A program made the translations under genes and the position numbers. Shown here piece by piece: positions 53,782 to 63,506 of a DNA stretch of 64,000 bases. Numbering within the stretch: position 1 is the stretch's first letter; the number at the start of each line of letters is the position of its first letter. Origin of the DNA: Atlanticothrix silvestris CENA357 (lineage in GTDB: Bacteria; Cyanobacteriota; Cyanobacteriia; Cyanobacteriales; Nostocaceae); assembly GCF_016056295.1 (NCBI RefSeq), contig NZ_JAECZB010000016.1, forward strand, positions 1 through 64,000, read 5' to 3'. The notes under the pieces were generated by a model, which saw only the letters and a list, made by a program, of their open reading frames with translations, had not been told where the DNA came from and did not search any database.

Positions 53782-53980
53782 TCACCTGCATAATTTCTAA
53801 CTTGACTTGGTTTAAGAGATTTGACTCTCTATACATAGATACAGTTGGGTTCTGTCGTTTTATGCATTCACTTTTTAAAGATTCAAACAAGTAAGAGTGA
53901 GTGCCTACATACTTTGTAGTTGCTATGTCCCAACCATCACATTTCTTAATGATGCTGTAACTGAGTTTAGAGTTCCCCAA
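53723..53980 (-). CDS. Possible small protein overlapping the previous gene
   Basis: The frame begins MGNSKLSYSIIKKCDGWDIA and TTKYVGTHSYLFESLKSECI, a pattern seen in short cyanobacterial DUF proteins, but its 3' end overlaps the start of the nitrogenase-family gene by 59 bases and loses character. Perhaps a gene truncated by frameshift. Weak support. Confidence 0.35.
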   Translation of the reverse strand: MGNSKLSYSIIKKCDGWDIATTKYVGTHSYLFESLKSECIKRQNPTVSMYRESNLLNQVKLEIMQVNDDKPYSSPLTQRPTAPNP

Positions 53981-54362
53981 AAGCGACTAACTATAACAGG
54001 TAACAGACAATCAGCTTGAAAGTCTATTGGTGTAAGGATTTGGTGTTTGATTCATGCCCTAATCTACCTAAACACTGCTATATTTTCGTAGCTTTAGCCA
54101 CGCTCTTGAGTGTTACCCGTACCTTTGTGGAGAAGAAACCCGACACCCTAAATCGTTCCAGCTTGAAGTGCTTTGCAAGAATTAAACAACTCTGTTATAC
54201 CAATGTGATACCATTTCACGAAAAATTTGATACAGATTTAACCATTGAAAGGTTTACTGTATCTAGGTTTTTTAATTGCGAATTGCGATCTTCGCAGCGT
54301 AAAGCCTGCGGCATAGCTACGCTTAGAGCGACGAAGGAGCGTCATTGTGAATTGGTATGACT

Positions 54363-54417
54363 TCGATGAACCTCTCCGAAACGGAGAGAGGGAGTGAGTG
54401 AGTGAGAGGTTCATCGA
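54363..54417. repeat. 14-bp perfect inverted repeat
   Basis: TCGATGAACCTCTC (54363-54376) is exactly complementary to GAGAGGTTCATCGA (54404-54417), around a loop that contains its own CTCTCCG/CGGAGAG hairpin and GAGT triplets. A stem of this size may be a small repetitive element or an RNA processing signal. Confidence 0.7.
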
Positions 54418-54482
54418 GCTCACGTTTTTTTAGAACCGTCGAACTCACGTTGATTTATTGAATTTAAAAAACTGATCCCAAT

Positions 54483-54507
54483 AAAAAAGGGGCGGATAAT
54501 CCGCCCC
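54483..54507 (-). terminator. Intrinsic terminator of glgP
   Basis: On the minus strand a perfect GGGGCGGAT/ATCCGCCCC stem is followed by six Ts (the A-run at 54483-54488). It lies 29 bp downstream of the glgP stop. This is a classical factor-independent terminator. Confidence 0.88.
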
Positions 54508-54535
54508 TCTATCGACCCAGGAAACTGAAACTGCT

Positions 54536-56749
54536 TTAAAGCAGAACTTTAGCTAAAATTGGTTCCACAGTCTTAGAAATTTCTGGGACATAGACCTGTG
54601 TAACGTAGTCGGCAATCATTCTATCTGTGTTGAATAGCGGCGCATTTGTCTTAATCGATGCTTTCATCATTTTTACCCAGTGGTGGGGAACGCCTTGAGC
54701 ATCTTGGTCATAGTATAGGGGAACAATTTCCTCTTCTAACAGCTGATACAGCGATTGCGAATCAATGCGGTCTTGCAATTCTTGGTCACTAGTATGAGCA
54801 TCTTCACCAATTGCCCAACCGTTAGTGCCTTTGCCATCGGGGCCGGCTTGGTAGCCTTCACACCACCAACCATCTAGAACGCTGCAATTAATGCCACCGT
54901 TGAAGCAGACTTTTTGTCCACTTGTACCAGATGCTTCCAAGGGACGGCGGGGGTTATTCAACCACACATCCACACCCTGGACTAATTTTTGCCCTGTGTA
55001 AATGTCGTAATCTTCAATAAAGGCAACTCGGTTAATAATCCCTGAGTTGTGACACCACTCCATCAAGCGCTGGATAATCCGCTTGCCTTCTTCATCAGCT
55101 GGGTGAGCTTTACCTGCAAAGATAATCTGTAATGGACGTTGGGCATTACCAAAAATCTTCAATGCCCGTTGTGCATCACGCAAAATCAGATCCCCTCGTT
55201 TGTAAGGGCTGAAGCGTCTGGCAAATCCAATGGTTAGTACATTGGTGTCTAGCAGGCTATCACTGGCTTGAATCAATCTGTGATCTTCACCGCGCTGTTC
55301 TCGTGCTTTTTTGACTTTATAACGGGTATAAGCTACTAGACGTTCTTTAAGGATAATGTGTCGTGACCACAATTCTTCGTCGGGGATTTCGTCAATTTTC
55401 GCCCACATCTTGGGATCAACGGCACGATTTTTCCAATCTGCTCCTAAATACTGATTATATAGGTCAGCCAATAAGGGAGCTGTCCAAGTTGGTGCATGAA
55501 CGCCATTGGTAATGTAACCAATTGGTACTTTATCTTCAGACCGCTGGGGATAGAGAATTGTCCACATTTTGCGGGAAACCTGACCGTGCAATTCACTTAC
55601 GCCATTAGCAGCACGACACATTCGTAATGCTAAAACGGTCATGCTAAATGGTTCCCAAGGATCACCCAATCGTCTAGCACCTAATGCTAAAAATTGCTCG
55701 CGGGAAAGTCGCAATTGCGGCCAGTAATGGGCAAAGAAAGAGTCGATTAAATCGGGAGAGAAGACATCGTGACCGGCAGGAACAGGGGTATGGGTGGTGA
55801 ATACGCAGCTATTACGGACTTTGCCCTCAATGTCGTAAAATGATTTACCTGTACGTTCTATTTCTAACCGGGCAATTTCTAAAGTACAGAAAGCGGCATG
55901 TCCTTCGTTGAGGTGATAGACAGAAGGTTGAATACCCAAGGCATCCAAAGCCCGGACACCACCAACTCCTAAGACGACTTCTTGAGCAATGCGGGTTTCT
56001 AAATTACCACCGTAGAGGTGTCCAGTTAACCAGCGGTCAATGGGATCGTTATCGTTACGATCGCTATCTAATAAATATAATGTGACTCGCCCGACTTGCA
56101 CGCGCCAAACTTGCACTTTTACTTGTCGCTGGCGAATTTCGAGGTGAATGGTGAGTGGTTCCCCTTGCTCATTTTTAATTAACTCTAGGGGCATTTTGTC
56201 GAAGGGGTTATCAAGATAGTAATCTTCTTGCCAGCCTTGACGATTTAAGCGTTGCCGAAAGTAACCTTGGCGATACAGCAACCCGATACCAACCATCGGC
56301 ACGCCCAAATCTGATGATGATTTGAGGTGATCCCCAGCTAAGATTCCTAAGCCGCCAGAGTACACGGGGAGGGATTCGTGGATGCCAAATTCTGCACAAA
56401 AATAAGCTATGGGGTTGTCTTGAGATACTTGTGGTGCAACGCGACTCACCCAGGTATCTTGCTGGGACATGTAAGTATCAAATTCCCGTGCTAGGGCGGA
56501 AATCTGCTTGAGGTAAAATGGGTCTTCGGCTAATTGGGTGAGGCGTTCATAACTAGCCGATTCTATAGTTGCTACTGGGTTATGCCCGCAGCGTTCCCAT
56601 TCTTGGGGATCAATAGTTTGGAACAGCGCGATGCGATCGCTAGTCCAACACCACCAATAGTTATAAGCTAAATCTGCTAAACGCTTCAGGGGAAAAGGTA
56701 ACTTTTCACTCAAGCGGAATGCTGCTGTAGTTGCACTGCTATTACTCAT
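54536..56749 (-). CDS. glgP: Alpha-glucan phosphorylase (GT35)
   Basis: A 737-residue glucan phosphorylase of the alpha-glucan family, with an N-terminal DUF3417-like part (LADLAYNYWWCWTSDRIALF). The catalytic core contains NEGHAAFCTLE, HTPVPAGHDVF and the pyridoxal-phosphate region RPLEASGTSGQKVCFNGG. It releases glucose-1-phosphate from glycogen by phosphorolysis. It is slightly shorter than the 850-residue members. Terminated by the hairpin at 54483. Confidence 0.92.
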   Translation of the reverse strand: MSNSSATTAAFRLSEKLPFPLKRLADLAYNYWWCWTSDRIALFQTIDPQEWERCGHNPVATIESASYERLTQLAEDPFYLKQISALAREFDTYMSQQDTWVSRVAPQVSQDNPIAYFCAEFGIHESLPVYSGGLGILAGDHLKSSSDLGVPMVGIGLLYRQGYFRQRLNRQGWQEDYYLDNPFDKMPLELIKNEQGEPLTIHLEIRQRQVKVQVWRVQVGRVTLYLLDSDRNDNDPIDRWLTGHLYGGNLETRIAQEVVLGVGGVRALDALGIQPSVYHLNEGHAAFCTLEIARLEIERTGKSFYDIEGKVRNSCVFTTHTPVPAGHDVFSPDLIDSFFAHYWPQLRLSREQFLALGARRLGDPWEPFSMTVLALRMCRAANGVSELHGQVSRKMWTILYPQRSEDKVPIGYITNGVHAPTWTAPLLADLYNQYLGADWKNRAVDPKMWAKIDEIPDEELWSRHIILKERLVAYTRYKVKKAREQRGEDHRLIQASDSLLDTNVLTIGFARRFSPYKRGDLILRDAQRALKIFGNAQRPLQIIFAGKAHPADEEGKRIIQRLMEWCHNSGIINRVAFIEDYDIYTGQKLVQGVDVWLNNPRRPLEASGTSGQKVCFNGGINCSVLDGWWCEGYQAGPDGKGTNGWAIGEDAHTSDQELQDRIDSQSLYQLLEEEIVPLYYDQDAQGVPHHWVKMMKASIKTNAPLFNTDRMIADYVTQVYVPEISKTVEPILAKVLL

Positions 56750-57338
56750 TCAAATCTCCGCGCGCTCTTTTCTTTATTCTCTATTTTGTTTAACTTCTGC
56801 TCACAATCAATTACACTTCAGGTTAATGATTACCGAGTGTTCATTGACGAATACTCCCCTGAAGTTAGGAGCAGTCTATAGACATCAAACTTTATCCAAA
56901 TTTAATGGTTTTTCTTGTTTTTGCCTTGTCAAAGATTATCTCTGGTTTTTGACACTTGGAATATTTTTTTATATCAATTTTAGTTGACTTTAGTTTACAT
57001 TATTTATTATCTTGTTAATTTGTATTTAATACTTGTCAATAATTTAGCGAATCGTTTACAAACTAGTCCGCTTTCAATAGGTCTCGGTTAAGATTTTTTG
57101 ATAAATCACAAAAACGCGATAAATCACCGTCTTGTGAGGACTTACGTAAGTGTCACACAAGATTACAATTTTTTGTTTTTAGTAAGGGCTTTACCTCTGA
57201 TATTGGCGTAGCTGACTTACTTTGATAATTTTACAATCACAGCCTGAAAATTTTTAGATGGAGATGAAGCGTATTGACAATTAATTGGCTGAAGTCTCAA
57301 AAGATTTACAAACTGAAGAAATAAACTTATCGAAAAGT
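56750..57338. other. Long AT-rich intergenic region
   Basis: About 590 bp with no convincing gene on either strand. It should hold the promoter of glgP at its left end. There are several A/T runs but no repeat or hairpin I would defend. Confidence 0.5.
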
Positions 57339-57521
57339 TTATTTGAGTTTTTGAGATCTAGACAAAAAGTTCTGTATCATTACTAAAATCATCAAAATAT
57401 GACTAGCACAAATAGCAGCGCTGAAGGTGACGAATACAGGTAGATTCAGCCTTTTAATTAAAATTACTGTCCCAAAACTAAAAATTATACTAGCTATAAA
57501 AGCTAATAAATTTTTACTCAC
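57339..57521 (-). CDS. Small membrane protein
   Basis: A 60-residue protein with two hydrophobic segments (NLLAFIASIIFSFGTVILI and FSAAICASHILMILVMI) separated by KRLNLPVF, and a basic tail. A composition typical of real small membrane proteins. AGGAG lies just upstream on the minus strand, in GAGAATATTG context. No family. Confidence 0.5.
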   Translation of the reverse strand: MSKNLLAFIASIIFSFGTVILIKRLNLPVFVTFSAAICASHILMILVMIQNFLSRSQKLK

Positions 57522-57648
57522 AATATTCTCCTAGTCATTAAGTTATTCAGACTTAATTTACTAATAAGGTATTGCTTAAGATCAATACAGTAAACAAGGT
57601 AACTGACAAAGCTATTTATGAAGTTTATTTAGATTAGTTTAATCTTCA

Positions 57649-58497
57649 CTAAATTTTGCCCAAAGCGATCGCATGGTGGCGGATGTGATCTGCAATGAAA
57701 GTAGCGATAAAATAATAACTGTGATCGTAACCGTCTTGGTAACGCAAGGTGAGGGGCTGTTTGAAAGCCATACAAGCTTCCTCAAACACCTCTGTCAACA
57801 ATTGTTCAGCTAAAAATTTATCAGCAGTTCCTTGGTCAATCAAAATCGGGCTGTGATATTGGGTGTGCTGAACTAATTCACTAGCATCATAAGCACGCCA
57901 AGTTTCTTGATTGGTTCCTAAATAACGGCTAAAAGCCTTTTGACCCCAAGGACAACGCATAGGTGCAACAATAGGTGCAAAAGCAGATACCGATTTGTAA
58001 AGTTGCGGGTTTCTCAAAGCACAAACAAGCGCCCCATGTCCGCCCATCGAATGACCGAAAATGCCTTGCTTTTCTGGTTGTATGGGGAAGTTAGCAGCAA
58101 TTAAAGCAGGTAATTCTTGAACAACATAGCTATACATTTGATAGTGCGATCGCCACGGTTTTTCTGTAGCATCAACATAGAAGCCTGCACCTGTGCCAAA
58201 ATCCCACTCGTCATCCTCACCAACAATGCCAGTATTACGAGGGCTAGTATCTGGTGCAACTAACATCAAACCGTACTCAGCTGCATAACGTTGCGCCCCT
58301 GACTTTGCCATAAAATTCTCTTCAGTGCAAGTCAAACCAGAAAGGAAATAAAGAACTGGTACTGGTTGTTGAGTAGCTTGTGGTGGTTGATAAACGGCAA
58401 AGCGCATCTCACCATTACAGGTAGAAGAGGGATGAGAGTAAAAGCCGAGTTTGCCGCCAAAGCTTTGATATTCTGAAGTTAGTTGAGGATTATTCAT
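57649..58497 (-). CDS. fghA: S-formylglutathione hydrolase
   Basis: A 282-residue esterase-D-type hydrolase with the nucleophile in [14 protein letters not shown] near 150, the motif [19 protein letters not shown], and Asp/His at the end ([17 protein letters not shown]). It hydrolyses S-formylglutathione to formate and glutathione after FrmA. Its ATG overlaps the stop of a DUF29-gene remnant (ATGA). In the ancestral order it probably followed a DUF29 gene and frmA on the minus strand; a toxin-antitoxin module now interrupts them. Confidence 0.92.
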   Translation of the reverse strand: MNNPQLTSEYQSFGGKLGFYSHPSSTCNGEMRFAVYQPPQATQQPVPVLYFLSGLTCTEENFMAKSGAQRYAAEYGLMLVAPDTSPRNTGIVGEDDEWDFGTGAGFYVDATEKPWRSHYQMYSYVVQELPALIAANFPIQPEKQGIFGHSMGGHGALVCALRNPQLYKSVSAFAPIVAPMRCPWGQKAFSRYLGTNQETWRAYDASELVQHTQYHSPILIDQGTADKFLAEQLLTEVFEEACMAFKQPLTLRYQDGYDHSYYFIATFIADHIRHHAIALGKI

Positions 58498-58549
58498 TCT
58501 ATTAAATCATCCGTTGGGGGTTCACCTGGATAGAAGCGATCGCTCATAT
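58494..58549 (-). pseudogene. DUF29 gene 3' remnant
   Basis: On the minus strand reads [17 protein letters not shown] and stop, nearly the same as the end of the DUF29 gene at 59530-60033 (MSDRFYPGEPATDDLME). It includes GCGATCGC at the same place. It forms a direct repeat with 59530-59585 that brackets the toxin-antitoxin module. Confidence 0.88.
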
Positions 58550-58684
58550 AGGGTAAAACAAAGGCATACGCGCTTTCGGTGAAGCTAATCGTTAAGCTCC
58601 AAACCCAAAAATATGAATCTTGACAAAGACAATGCAATTGCATTACTCTGAAATAGAGCTTAACCGACAAATTTAGAGGTCGCT

Positions 58685-59017
58685 ATGGCTGTAACACCAG
58701 CTCAATTCTCAGAATCTACTCTTACTGATCGTTATCAGACTACCATCCCTGATCCCGTTCGCAAATTCCTAGGCTTAAATAAGCGTGATAAAATCTGCTA
58801 CACCATCCAGTCTGACGGTCAAGTAGTGATTTCTCGCGCTGACCAAACAGAGAGTGATCCTCTACTTGGGCAGTTTTTAAACTTTATTGCACGAGATATA
58901 GAAAAGAATCCTCAGCACTTACAAGCAATTAGTTCTGATTTGGTAGACCGTGTTCAGTCCTTGGTTTTTGAAGTTGATTTTGATATTGATGCACCACTTT
59001 CAGACGAGGATGAATAA
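58685..59017 (+). CDS. prlF: PrlF-family antitoxin
   Basis: A 110-residue protein starting with an AbrB/SpoVT-type swapped-hairpin domain (LTDRYQTTIPDPVRKFLGLN, KICYTIQSDGQVVISRA) followed by an acidic tail (FDIDAPLSDEDE) that would wrap the toxin. The PrlF (SohA) class antitoxin neutralises YhaV and autoregulates the operon. Two bases separate it from the toxin's TTG start. Confidence 0.88.
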   Translation: MAVTPAQFSESTLTDRYQTTIPDPVRKFLGLNKRDKICYTIQSDGQVVISRADQTESDPLLGQFLNFIARDIEKNPQHLQAISSDLVDRVQSLVFEVDFDIDAPLSDEDE

Positions 59018-59019
59018 GT

Positions 59020-59517
59020 TTGTCTGTAAATCAGCCACTAGTTATTAATGGATGGAACATATTTGCTCATTCTCTTTTTCTCAACCAATTTGAAGAGCTT
59101 CTGACACAAGTTGAAAATTTGCGTCAGAAGAATCCTCAAGACTACAAGAAGAAAAACGCCACAAAGCGTCTAGCCGCTATAGTAAAACTGGCATTTGATG
59201 TGATTCCTCAAGATCCAACACGTAGTTATTATCGCCAGGGCAATACGCTTGGAGATGATTACAAGCACTGGTTGAGAGCTAAATTTTTTCAACAATACCG
59301 ACTGTTTTTTCGATATCATCAAGAGAGTAAAATCATTGTTTTCGTCTGGGTCAACGATCAGAACTCTAAGCGTTCCTATGATAGTAATACAGACGCTTAT
59401 CGAGTTTTTAAGAAAATGCTTGAAAGTGGTCATCCTCCAGATGATTGGGATGACTTACTCAAATATGCAAAAGGTGAAACTAATCGTTTAGAGAAAATAG
59501 CCAAAGCAGAAATTTAA
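59020..59517 (+). CDS. yhaV: YhaV-family toxin (ribonuclease)
   Basis: A 165-residue RelE-superfamily toxin with the YhaV family sequence: INGWNIFAHSLFLNQFEELL, QDPTRSYYRQGNTLGDDYKH, YRLFFRYHQESKIIVFVWVN and the terminal YRVFKKMLESGHPPDDW. YhaV is a ribosome-dependent mRNA interferase. It begins with TTG two bases after the antitoxin stop, so coupled translation is certain to matter. Confidence 0.9.
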   Translation: MSVNQPLVINGWNIFAHSLFLNQFEELLTQVENLRQKNPQDYKKKNATKRLAAIVKLAFDVIPQDPTRSYYRQGNTLGDDYKHWLRAKFFQQYRLFFRYHQESKIIVFVWVNDQNSKRSYDSNTDAYRVFKKMLESGHPPDDWDDLLKYAKGETNRLEKIAKAEI

Positions 59518-59529
59518 CTGATAGCACTC

Positions 59530-60033
59530 TTATTCCATCAAATCATCCGTTGCAGGTTCACCTGGATAGAAGCGATCGCTCATAATTTCTTCTAGGGTAT
59601 AAGAGCAATTTGGGGGAAATGTTTTTAGAGGTAGATTTGTTTCTCCAGAAGCTAAGGCAATTGCTTTGAGATATGCTTTCGGCAGAACTTCTTGCAGGTA
59701 TGCTTGGAGACTGGGATTTTCTGCGAGTAATTCCAAAATATCTAGACGCTGGATACGAATTGTATTCAACCAACTACGACCACGTTTTGCTGATTGATAT
59801 TCCCACTTCAATAAATGCCCTATTAATATACTGAGGCGATTTCGCAATTCTTGGCGTTCCTTTCTGCCCAAAGATTCAATTTCCTCAATTAAATTGGGCA
59901 AGTCAAGCTGGTTCCATTCCTGATGTAGCAATAGGTTAGCTTGTTGCTGAGTCCAAGCGTAAAAGTCGGTTTCATAGAGATTTGCTTGCAGGTTTGTCGT
60001 TGTTTGTCCGGTTTGTGGTGTCTGCATCGTCAA
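59530..60033 (-). CDS. DUF29-family protein
   Basis: A 167-residue helical protein: YETDFYAWTQQQANLLLHQE, LPNLIEEIESLGRKERQELR, LIGHLLKWEYQSAKRGRSW. DUF29 is widespread and expanded in cyanobacteria; the function is unknown. Convergent with the yhaV toxin gene 12 bp away. Its 3' end is duplicated on the other side of the toxin-antitoxin module. Confidence 0.9.
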   Translation of the reverse strand: MTMQTPQTGQTTTNLQANLYETDFYAWTQQQANLLLHQEWNQLDLPNLIEEIESLGRKERQELRNRLSILIGHLLKWEYQSAKRGRSWLNTIRIQRLDILELLAENPSLQAYLQEVLPKAYLKAIALASGETNLPLKTFPPNCSYTLEEIMSDRFYPGEPATDDLME

Positions 60034-60059
60034 AACCTGGTGACTTAATTTACGCTACG

Positions 60060-60125
60060 TAGGTCAGTTGTCAGTTGTCAGTTGTTAGTTTTTTGCCACT
60101 GAGTACTGACCACTGACCACTGACA
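60060..60125. repeat. Heptanucleotide tandem repeats (STRR)
   Basis: CAGTTGT copies followed by ACCACTG copies, the 7-bp short tandemly repeated sequences typical of heterocystous cyanobacteria. The same family recurs at 62890-62942. Confidence 0.88.
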
Positions 60126-60176
60126 ATTTATTTTTAATCAAGGTGAGCATTACCCACCCTACTTTGAATCTAACAA

Positions 60177-61331
<1,155 letters not shown>

Positions 61332-61523
61332 TTATATCGGGGAGCGATCGCAAAAATTATTTGTTACTTTTCTGTAAATTAACTTGTAAAATTACAAAAT
61401 TACATCTTCCCATGAGATTGGTACATTAGTTACAGGTGAAATAGCTCAAAGATGATAGCTATACCACTGCAATAGACTTATAAATTTGTTCAACCCTCAG
61501 TTATTTCTAATTTTACAAAGCTT

Positions 61524-62807
61524 ATGAACCCTGCCCTCACTAAAATTGGCGCTCAAATGTCCAACCTGACTGGTGTGCGAGCGATTATGAAAGATATCAA
61601 CGAAACATTAAGAGCTGGTGCAGGGCAGGAATTGAATAATTTAAGTGCCGGCAACCCGTTGATTTTGCCAGAAGTAGAGCAGTTATGGCGAGATTGTACA
61701 GCAGAACTCTTAGCAAGTCCAGAATATGGTGAGGTAGTTTGTCGCTATGGGTCAAGTCAGGGCTATGCACCATTAATTGAAGCGATCATTAACGACTTTA
61801 ACAAGCGCTATGGGTTAAATTTAACTGAACGCAATATCCTCATCACCCCAGGCAGCCAAAGCCTCTATTTTTACGCTGCTAATAGCTTCGGCGGCTACAC
61901 CACCAGCGGCGAACTCAAGCAAATTGTTTTACCCCTAAGTCCTGACTATACAGGTTACGGCGGTGTTTGCTTAGTTCCAGAAGCCTTAATTGCCTACAAA
62001 CCAACTCTAGATATTGATGAAACTGCCCACAGATTTAAATATCGTCCAGACTTTAGCCAACTGTCGATTTCAGAAAACACAGGTTGCGTCATCTTTTCTC
62101 GTCCTTGTAACCCCACTGGCAATGTTCTCAGCGACGATGAAGTAAAAAAAATTGCTGCTCTAGCCGCACCTTACGGTGTGCCTGTGTTAATTGACTCGGC
62201 TTATGGCCCTCCCTTCCCAGCGTTGAATTTCACAGAGATGACACCAGTGTTTGGCGATAACATTTTGCACTGCATGAGTTTATCAAAGGTAGGATTGCCA
62301 GGAGAACGCATTGGTATTGCCATTGGTGATCAAAAGATGATTCAAGTGCTAGAGTCCTTTCAGACAAATTTATGTATTCACCCATCACGTTATGGGCAAG
62401 CAATTGCAGCTTTGGCAATTAACTCTGGTGCTTTGCCCACCATAGCAGAACAAGTCATCCGTCCCTTTTACCAAAATAAGTTCACTGTTCTAGAAAATAC
62501 TTTAGAAGCAGCGATGCCCAAGGATTTACCTTGGTTCCTCCATCGCGGTGAAGGAGCAATCTTTGCCTGGTTGTGGCTACAAAATTTACCTATTACTGAT
62601 TGGGATTTCTATCAGCAGCTCAAGCAAGTTGGTGTAATTGTTGTGCCCGGTAGTACCTTCTTCCCCGGTTTGCGTGAAGAGTGGCAGCACAAGCACCAAT
62701 GTTTACGCATCAGCCTCACTGGTAGCGATGAAGAAATAGTCACTGGAATGCAACGTTTAGCAAAAGTAGTAGAGGAAACGTATCAGCGTGCAGCTGTGAG
62801 TACTTGA
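61524..62807 (+). CDS. avtA: Valine-pyruvate aminotransferase
   Basis: A 427-residue fold-type I aminotransferase with the full-length AvtA sequence: NLSAGNPLILPEVEQLWRD, YGSSQGYAPLIEAI, SRPCNPTGNVLSDDE and the PLP lysine in SLSKVGLPGERIGIA near 255. It exchanges valine and pyruvate for 2-ketoisovalerate and alanine. Intact. Confidence 0.92.
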   Translation: MNPALTKIGAQMSNLTGVRAIMKDINETLRAGAGQELNNLSAGNPLILPEVEQLWRDCTAELLASPEYGEVVCRYGSSQGYAPLIEAIINDFNKRYGLNLTERNILITPGSQSLYFYAANSFGGYTTSGELKQIVLPLSPDYTGYGGVCLVPEALIAYKPTLDIDETAHRFKYRPDFSQLSISENTGCVIFSRPCNPTGNVLSDDEVKKIAALAAPYGVPVLIDSAYGPPFPALNFTEMTPVFGDNILHCMSLSKVGLPGERIGIAIGDQKMIQVLESFQTNLCIHPSRYGQAIAALAINSGALPTIAEQVIRPFYQNKFTVLENTLEAAMPKDLPWFLHRGEGAIFAWLWLQNLPITDWDFYQQLKQVGVIVVPGSTFFPGLREEWQHKHQCLRISLTGSDEEIVTGMQRLAKVVEETYQRAAVST

Positions 62808-62811
62808 TTAA

Positions 62812-62942
62812 AAGAGCAGAGGAGCAGAGGAGCAGGGGAGCAGAGGAGGCAGGGGAGCAGAGGAGGCAGGGGGAGAGAATAATAAACAACTAACCACTGA
62901 CCACTGACCACTAACCACTGACCACTGACAACTGACAACTGA
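62812..62942. repeat. Purine-rich minisatellite and heptamer repeats
   Basis: First about 65 bases of AGCAGAGG/AGCAGGGG units in tandem, then about 50 bases of (T)AACCACTGA/CCACTGAC heptamers running up to the rimM start. Both types are characteristic of filamentous cyanobacterial genomes. Unit number is likely variable. Confidence 0.88.
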
Positions 62943-62945
62943 CTA

Positions 62946-63506
62946 ATGACAAATCTAGATGATTGGCTCGAAATTGGAAAAATCGTTGCCCCTCAAGGAT
63001 TGTCTGGGGAGGTGCGGGTTTATCCACAATCAGATTTCCCCGAACGATTTGAAGTACCGGGGAAACGCTGGTTATTGCGTCCTGGTGAGAGTGAACCACA
63101 ACCCATCGAATTATTGACAGGACGTTACATCAATGGCAAAAACTTGTATGTTCTTAAATTAGCGGGTGTGGAAAATTGTAACCAAGCAGAAGAATTGCGT
63201 GGTTGTAAGTTAATGGTACCAGCAAGCGATCGCCCCCCATTAGGTGAAGATGAATATCACGTCATAGATTTGATTGGCTTAGAAGTCTTTATGCAAGAGT
63301 CTGGGGATCTTGTCGGTACAGTGGTAGATGTGATTCCTGCTGGTAATGATTTATTAGAAGTGGAGTTGCACCCATCATTTGCTCATGACAAAAAACAAAA
63401 GACTGTTTTGATTCCCTTTGTCATGGCGATCGCACCCGTGGTAGATTTACGAAACGGTCGTATTGAAATTACGCCACCGCCTGGGTTACTAGAACTCAAT
63501 TCGTAA
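62946..63506 (+). CDS. rimM: Ribosome maturation factor RimM
   Basis: A 186-residue protein. The N-terminal barrel ([20 protein letters not shown]) is followed by the PRC-like domain ([43 protein letters not shown]). It binds S19 during 30S assembly. The start lies within 4 bases of the heptamer repeat array, so translation initiation and promoter have been overlaid by repeats. Confidence 0.93.
   Translation: MTNLDDWLEIGKIVAPQGLSGEVRVYPQSDFPERFEVPGKRWLLRPGESEPQPIELLTGRYINGKNLYVLKLAGVENCNQAEELRGCKLMVPASDRPPLGEDEYHVIDLIGLEVFMQESGDLVGTVVDVIPAGNDLLEVELHPSFAHDKKQKTVLIPFVMAIAPVVDLRNGRIEITPPPGLLELNS

Larger units (their letters stand above)
53981..54535. other. Intergenic region with small repeats
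   Basis: About 550 bp without a believable gene. It has a palindromic small repeat (around 54285-54345, GCAGCGTAAAGCCTGCGG and TAGAGCGACGAAGGAGCG), the inverted repeat at 54363-54417, and the terminator of glgP. Confidence 0.5.

Noticed and set aside
60060-60125. Possible CRISPR array because of regular repeats
   Set aside because: Units are 7 bp with no spacers; these are heptanucleotide tandem repeats. No array of 25-40 bp repeats with spacers was found in the window.
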